NCBI GenBank assembly: GCA_947177005.1
Contig: CAMWSZ010000112.1
Location: forward strand, 1 to 8,319
Direction: 5' to 3'
DNA: 8,319 nucleotides
DNA from: an uncultured Clostridia bacterium
GTDB taxonomy: Bacteria > Bacillota > Clostridia > Oscillospirales > Oscillospiraceae
The position numbers were made by a program, and so were the translations under genes. This document shows, piece by piece, positions 6,739 through 8,319 of this stretch. Below the pieces are notes generated by a model, which saw only the letters and a program-made list of their open reading frames with translations, had not been told where the DNA came from and did no database searches. Numbering within the stretch: position 1 is the stretch's first letter; every line of letters begins with the position of its first letter.

Positions 6739-8184
6739 GGTGCGGCGGCGGCAGTTGTTCTGATTGCTTTTGCAGCATCCGCCTGCTCCTTTTCAAAAAC
6801 GGAGGCGGGCCCTCAACAGCCGGAGGAGCAGGCTTTAACTGGTGCAACCGGTATTCTGTCCACTGACGGCGGTTACAGCGGCAGCCGGCCGGTTTTGTCT
6901 GGGAATCGAAAGGAGGGTTTTTACACCTTCCTGCTTGTGGGGAATGATATGAACGGTAACAACGATACCATTATGATTCTCAGCTATGATACGGTGAATC
7001 AGGATATGTCCGTCATGTCGGTTCCCCGCGACACTGCGGTCTATGACAGTCAGGGAATCAACCGGATCGCATACATATCTAATATCGCCGTATTGAAAGA
7101 GAGTGTCAGGTCACTGGTTGGATTTACACCGGATTATTATGTAAAGATCAATCCAGGTATTGTTGTTCAACTGATAGACTTGCTGGGCGGAGTGGAATTT
7201 GAAGTCCCGCAGAATATGGATTATGATGACTCGTATCAGGAGCTTTTTATCCATTTAGAGAAGGGCGTGCAGACGCTGAATGGGGAACAGGCAATGGGAC
7301 TGCTGCGTTTCCGCCGTTACAGCGGGGGTGATATCGCACGGGCAGATGTACAGCAGTCGTTCATAAAAGCTGTAATCGAGAAGTGCTTGAGCCTGAAAAA
7401 TCTGGACAAGATTCAGGAGTATATAGATCTGGCGGCAGAGAATGTCGAGACGGATCTAAGCTTTGATACCGCCCTGTGGTTCGCCGCAAATATGCTGGGT
7501 TTAAACAATCAAACCCCCGCACTCGGCGATGTCTATACCTGCACCATGCCTGGAGATTACTTTCAGATACTGTACTGGAATCATACACGCTTGTCGGTTG
7601 CAGCAAGCTATCCTGAGCAAGTGCTGGAGCTTGTCAATGACCGGTTCAACCCTTACAAATCCGAGATTACTGTTTCCATGCTGAATGCAGTCACCGCATC
7701 CGCTCTGGAACAGGAAAACGCGCAGTCTGCGGAACAGCGTTCAGTTACGGAACCCCTTCCGGACTGCGATACCTACACGGTTGACGGCCTTGCCGTAAAA
7801 ATTCCGAAGGAATGGTTTGACGTCAGCCAGCGGGTCGGGTACGGCGTGGAAGCTCTTTGCAGACAGGACCCACGCGCCAGAGCAGCGGTGTATCAACTGA
7901 GCCTGACCGCACAGGAAATCCGGGAAAATCCCACCCGTGTATTTGGCGATGCCATTTCGGCGGCAGAAGATATTGAGACAGACAGCCGCTGGACAGCAGC
8001 ATTTACATTTTCTGGCAGCACAGACCAGTACGATTACAAACAGGACGTCTTTCTTCTGGACCGTGAGGCCGGGTGCATAGCCGTGATTTGCCGCTGCCCG
8101 TCGGACAGCGCCCCTGAGATTTGCAAGATGATCTCATCGGTCTGCGGGATATTCAGCAAATCGAACGGAATCCAAGCCTCATAA
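5791..8184 (+). CDS. M56 (BlaR1-type) metalloprotease fused to LytR-CpsA-Psr (LCP) domain
   Basis: This 797-residue protein starts at the ATG overlapping the previous stop, with AAGGGAG 6 nt before it. Residues 1-316 are an M56 head: helices near 5-24, 32-52, 131-150 and 314-334, zinc motif H210-E211-x-x-H214 (HETTH) and E251/D255 in DGELACD. The tail after helix 4 should be extracytoplasmic. Residues about 374-575 are an LCP domain: YTFLLVGND, NDTIMILSYD (D392), MSVMSVPRDT (R413), LVGFTPDYYVKI, LIDLLGGVEFEVP, GVQTLNGEQAMGLLRFRRY (R506, R508) and GDIARADVQQSF (D514, R517, Q521). LCP enzymes transfer undecaprenyl-linked glycopolymers to peptidoglycan. The usual G-R-S-D-T arginine is Asn here, and the loop is short. 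Residues about 655-790 form an extra domain beginning VDGLAVKIPKEW that I do not recognise. LCP proteins normally have one N-terminal helix; here M56 helix 4 fills that role. Whether the LCP part is an enzyme or a sensor is unknown. It is the last gene of the operon. Confidence 0.92.
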   Translation: MNLQWTVSSCILIFVVLLLRGLLGNRISTGLRYALWGIVLVRLLVPVQLFTIPAGRIDVMDVSVPVPEQWREESIYVLPVLSMPAEAAPVEFREDGTVLADANFFGYPRLEDNGATVVRYAHKLSPAEVSRTVWAAGCIIISAVMLLSNLHFAAKLRRIRRPLKGNGCKIPVYLADGLPSPCLFGVFKPAVYVTPDTADDPAMLRHVLAHETTHYRHLDHIWSVLRSAALAVHWWNPLVWLSVILSRRDGELACDAGALKLLGREERVPYGETLLSLVTAKPSPRDLLSCATTMSGETRSLRERIRRISCEPKQLAGAAAAVVLIAFAASACSFSKTEAGPQQPEEQALTGATGILSTDGGYSGSRPVLSGNRKEGFYTFLLVGNDMNGNNDTIMILSYDTVNQDMSVMSVPRDTAVYDSQGINRIAYISNIAVLKESVRSLVGFTPDYYVKINPGIVVQLIDLLGGVEFEVPQNMDYDDSYQELFIHLEKGVQTLNGEQAMGLLRFRRYSGGDIARADVQQSFIKAVIEKCLSLKNLDKIQEYIDLAAENVETDLSFDTALWFAANMLGLNNQTPALGDVYTCTMPGDYFQILYWNHTRLSVAASYPEQVLELVNDRFNPYKSEITVSMLNAVTASALEQENAQSAEQRSVTEPLPDCDTYTVDGLAVKIPKEWFDVSQRVGYGVEALCRQDPRARAAVYQLSLTAQEIRENPTRVFGDAISAAEDIETDSRWTAAFTFSGSTDQYDYKQDVFLLDREAGCIAVICRCPSDSAPEICKMISSVCGIFSKSNGIQAS

Positions 8185-8225
8185 TATTGAACAAATCTAA
8201 TTTTTTGTTGAAAAGAAGACAGACG

Positions 8226-8256
8226 GCAGCCGGTCCCACAGAAAGGGACCGGCTGC
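8226..8256. terminator. Strong hairpin between convergent genes, probable terminator
   Basis: A perfect 12-bp stem (8226-8237 with 8245-8256) and a 7-nt loop lie 41 nt past the operon's last stop. On the plus strand only TT follows, so it is a weak classic terminator in that direction. On the minus strand the downstream flank is pyrimidine/T-rich (CTTCTTTTC), which suits the gene arriving from the right edge. It may serve both directions. Confidence 0.65.
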
Positions 8257-8284
8257 TTCAGTACATCGGGATTTCGGAAAACGC

Positions 8285-8319
8285 TTACTTTGCCAGAACC
8301 TTTTTCAGCTTGGCGAAGC
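8285..8319 (-). CDS. C-terminal end of a convergent gene, product unknown
   Basis: Read on the minus strand, the right edge gives FAKLKKVLAK followed by TAA (8285-8287), about 29 nt before the hairpin at 8226-8256. A lysine-rich end, a stop and then a strong hairpin are what the end of a real gene looks like, but ten residues are too few to identify a product. Another frame or no gene at all remains possible. Confidence 0.4.
   Translation of the reverse strand, partial: FAKLKKVLAK

Noticed and set aside
6766..6792. Lipobox-like AASAC (Cys332) after the last M56 helix of the fusion protein
   Set aside because: It follows the fourth helix of a polytopic protein, has Ala rather than Leu at -3, and the paralogue has AVC at the same place. 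A lipoprotein signal is unlikely.
8187..8212. AT-rich imperfect inverted repeat just after the operon's last stop
   Set aside because: The pairing is short, A/T only and mismatched. It is likely to be chance next to the much stronger hairpin at 8226-8256.

Overview
The window comes from a moderately GC-rich, low-GC-lineage Gram-positive bacterium, most likely a gut-type Clostridia/Oscillospiraceae member. This is inferred from the BlaI/BlaR1-type genes, the clostridial flavour of the LytR-CpsA-Psr (LCP) domain, strong AGGAGG-type ribosome binding sites, sigma-70/SigA-like promoters and codon use. No rRNA, tRNA, CRISPR array, transposase or phage gene is visible.

Left part (1-2315). The window opens inside a LacI-family sugar-responsive repressor whose DNA-binding domain lies outside the window. 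A short intergenic gap carries a promoter (853-881) for a 424-residue PLP-dependent aspartate-type aminotransferase of the class Ic group. That gene ends before a strong intrinsic terminator (2284-2315). A near-consensus promoter lies immediately upstream of that terminator, which is odd.

Central and right part (2342-8256). This is a compact three-gene operon: a BlaI/MecI-family repressor and two M56 (BlaR1/MecR1-type) membrane metalloproteases. Each gene overlaps the next by ATGA. The promoter has TTGACA, a 17-bp spacer and an extended TATACT -10. It is overlaid by three copies of a GTAGACCAA-type half-site, so the operon looks autorepressed. The two proteases are paralogues, about 91% identical by hand count over the catalytic half, but they carry different extracytoplasmic tails. 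The first has a roughly 650-residue tail built from a complete tandem duplication of a ~323-residue unit that starts with an Asp-rich DxNxDG/DxDxDG loop. The second has an LCP (cell-wall glycopolymer phosphotransferase) domain followed by an unrecognised C-terminal domain. Neither has the penicillin-binding domain of classical BlaR1.

Working model (inference). The proteases sense two different envelope signals through different outer domains and relay both to one repressor by intracellular proteolysis. The LCP fusion directly connects a regulatory protease to an enzyme or sensor fold that handles undecaprenyl-linked glycopolymers. This is the most interesting system in the window.

The right edge holds a perfect 12-bp hairpin and the last few codons of a convergent gene on the minus strand.
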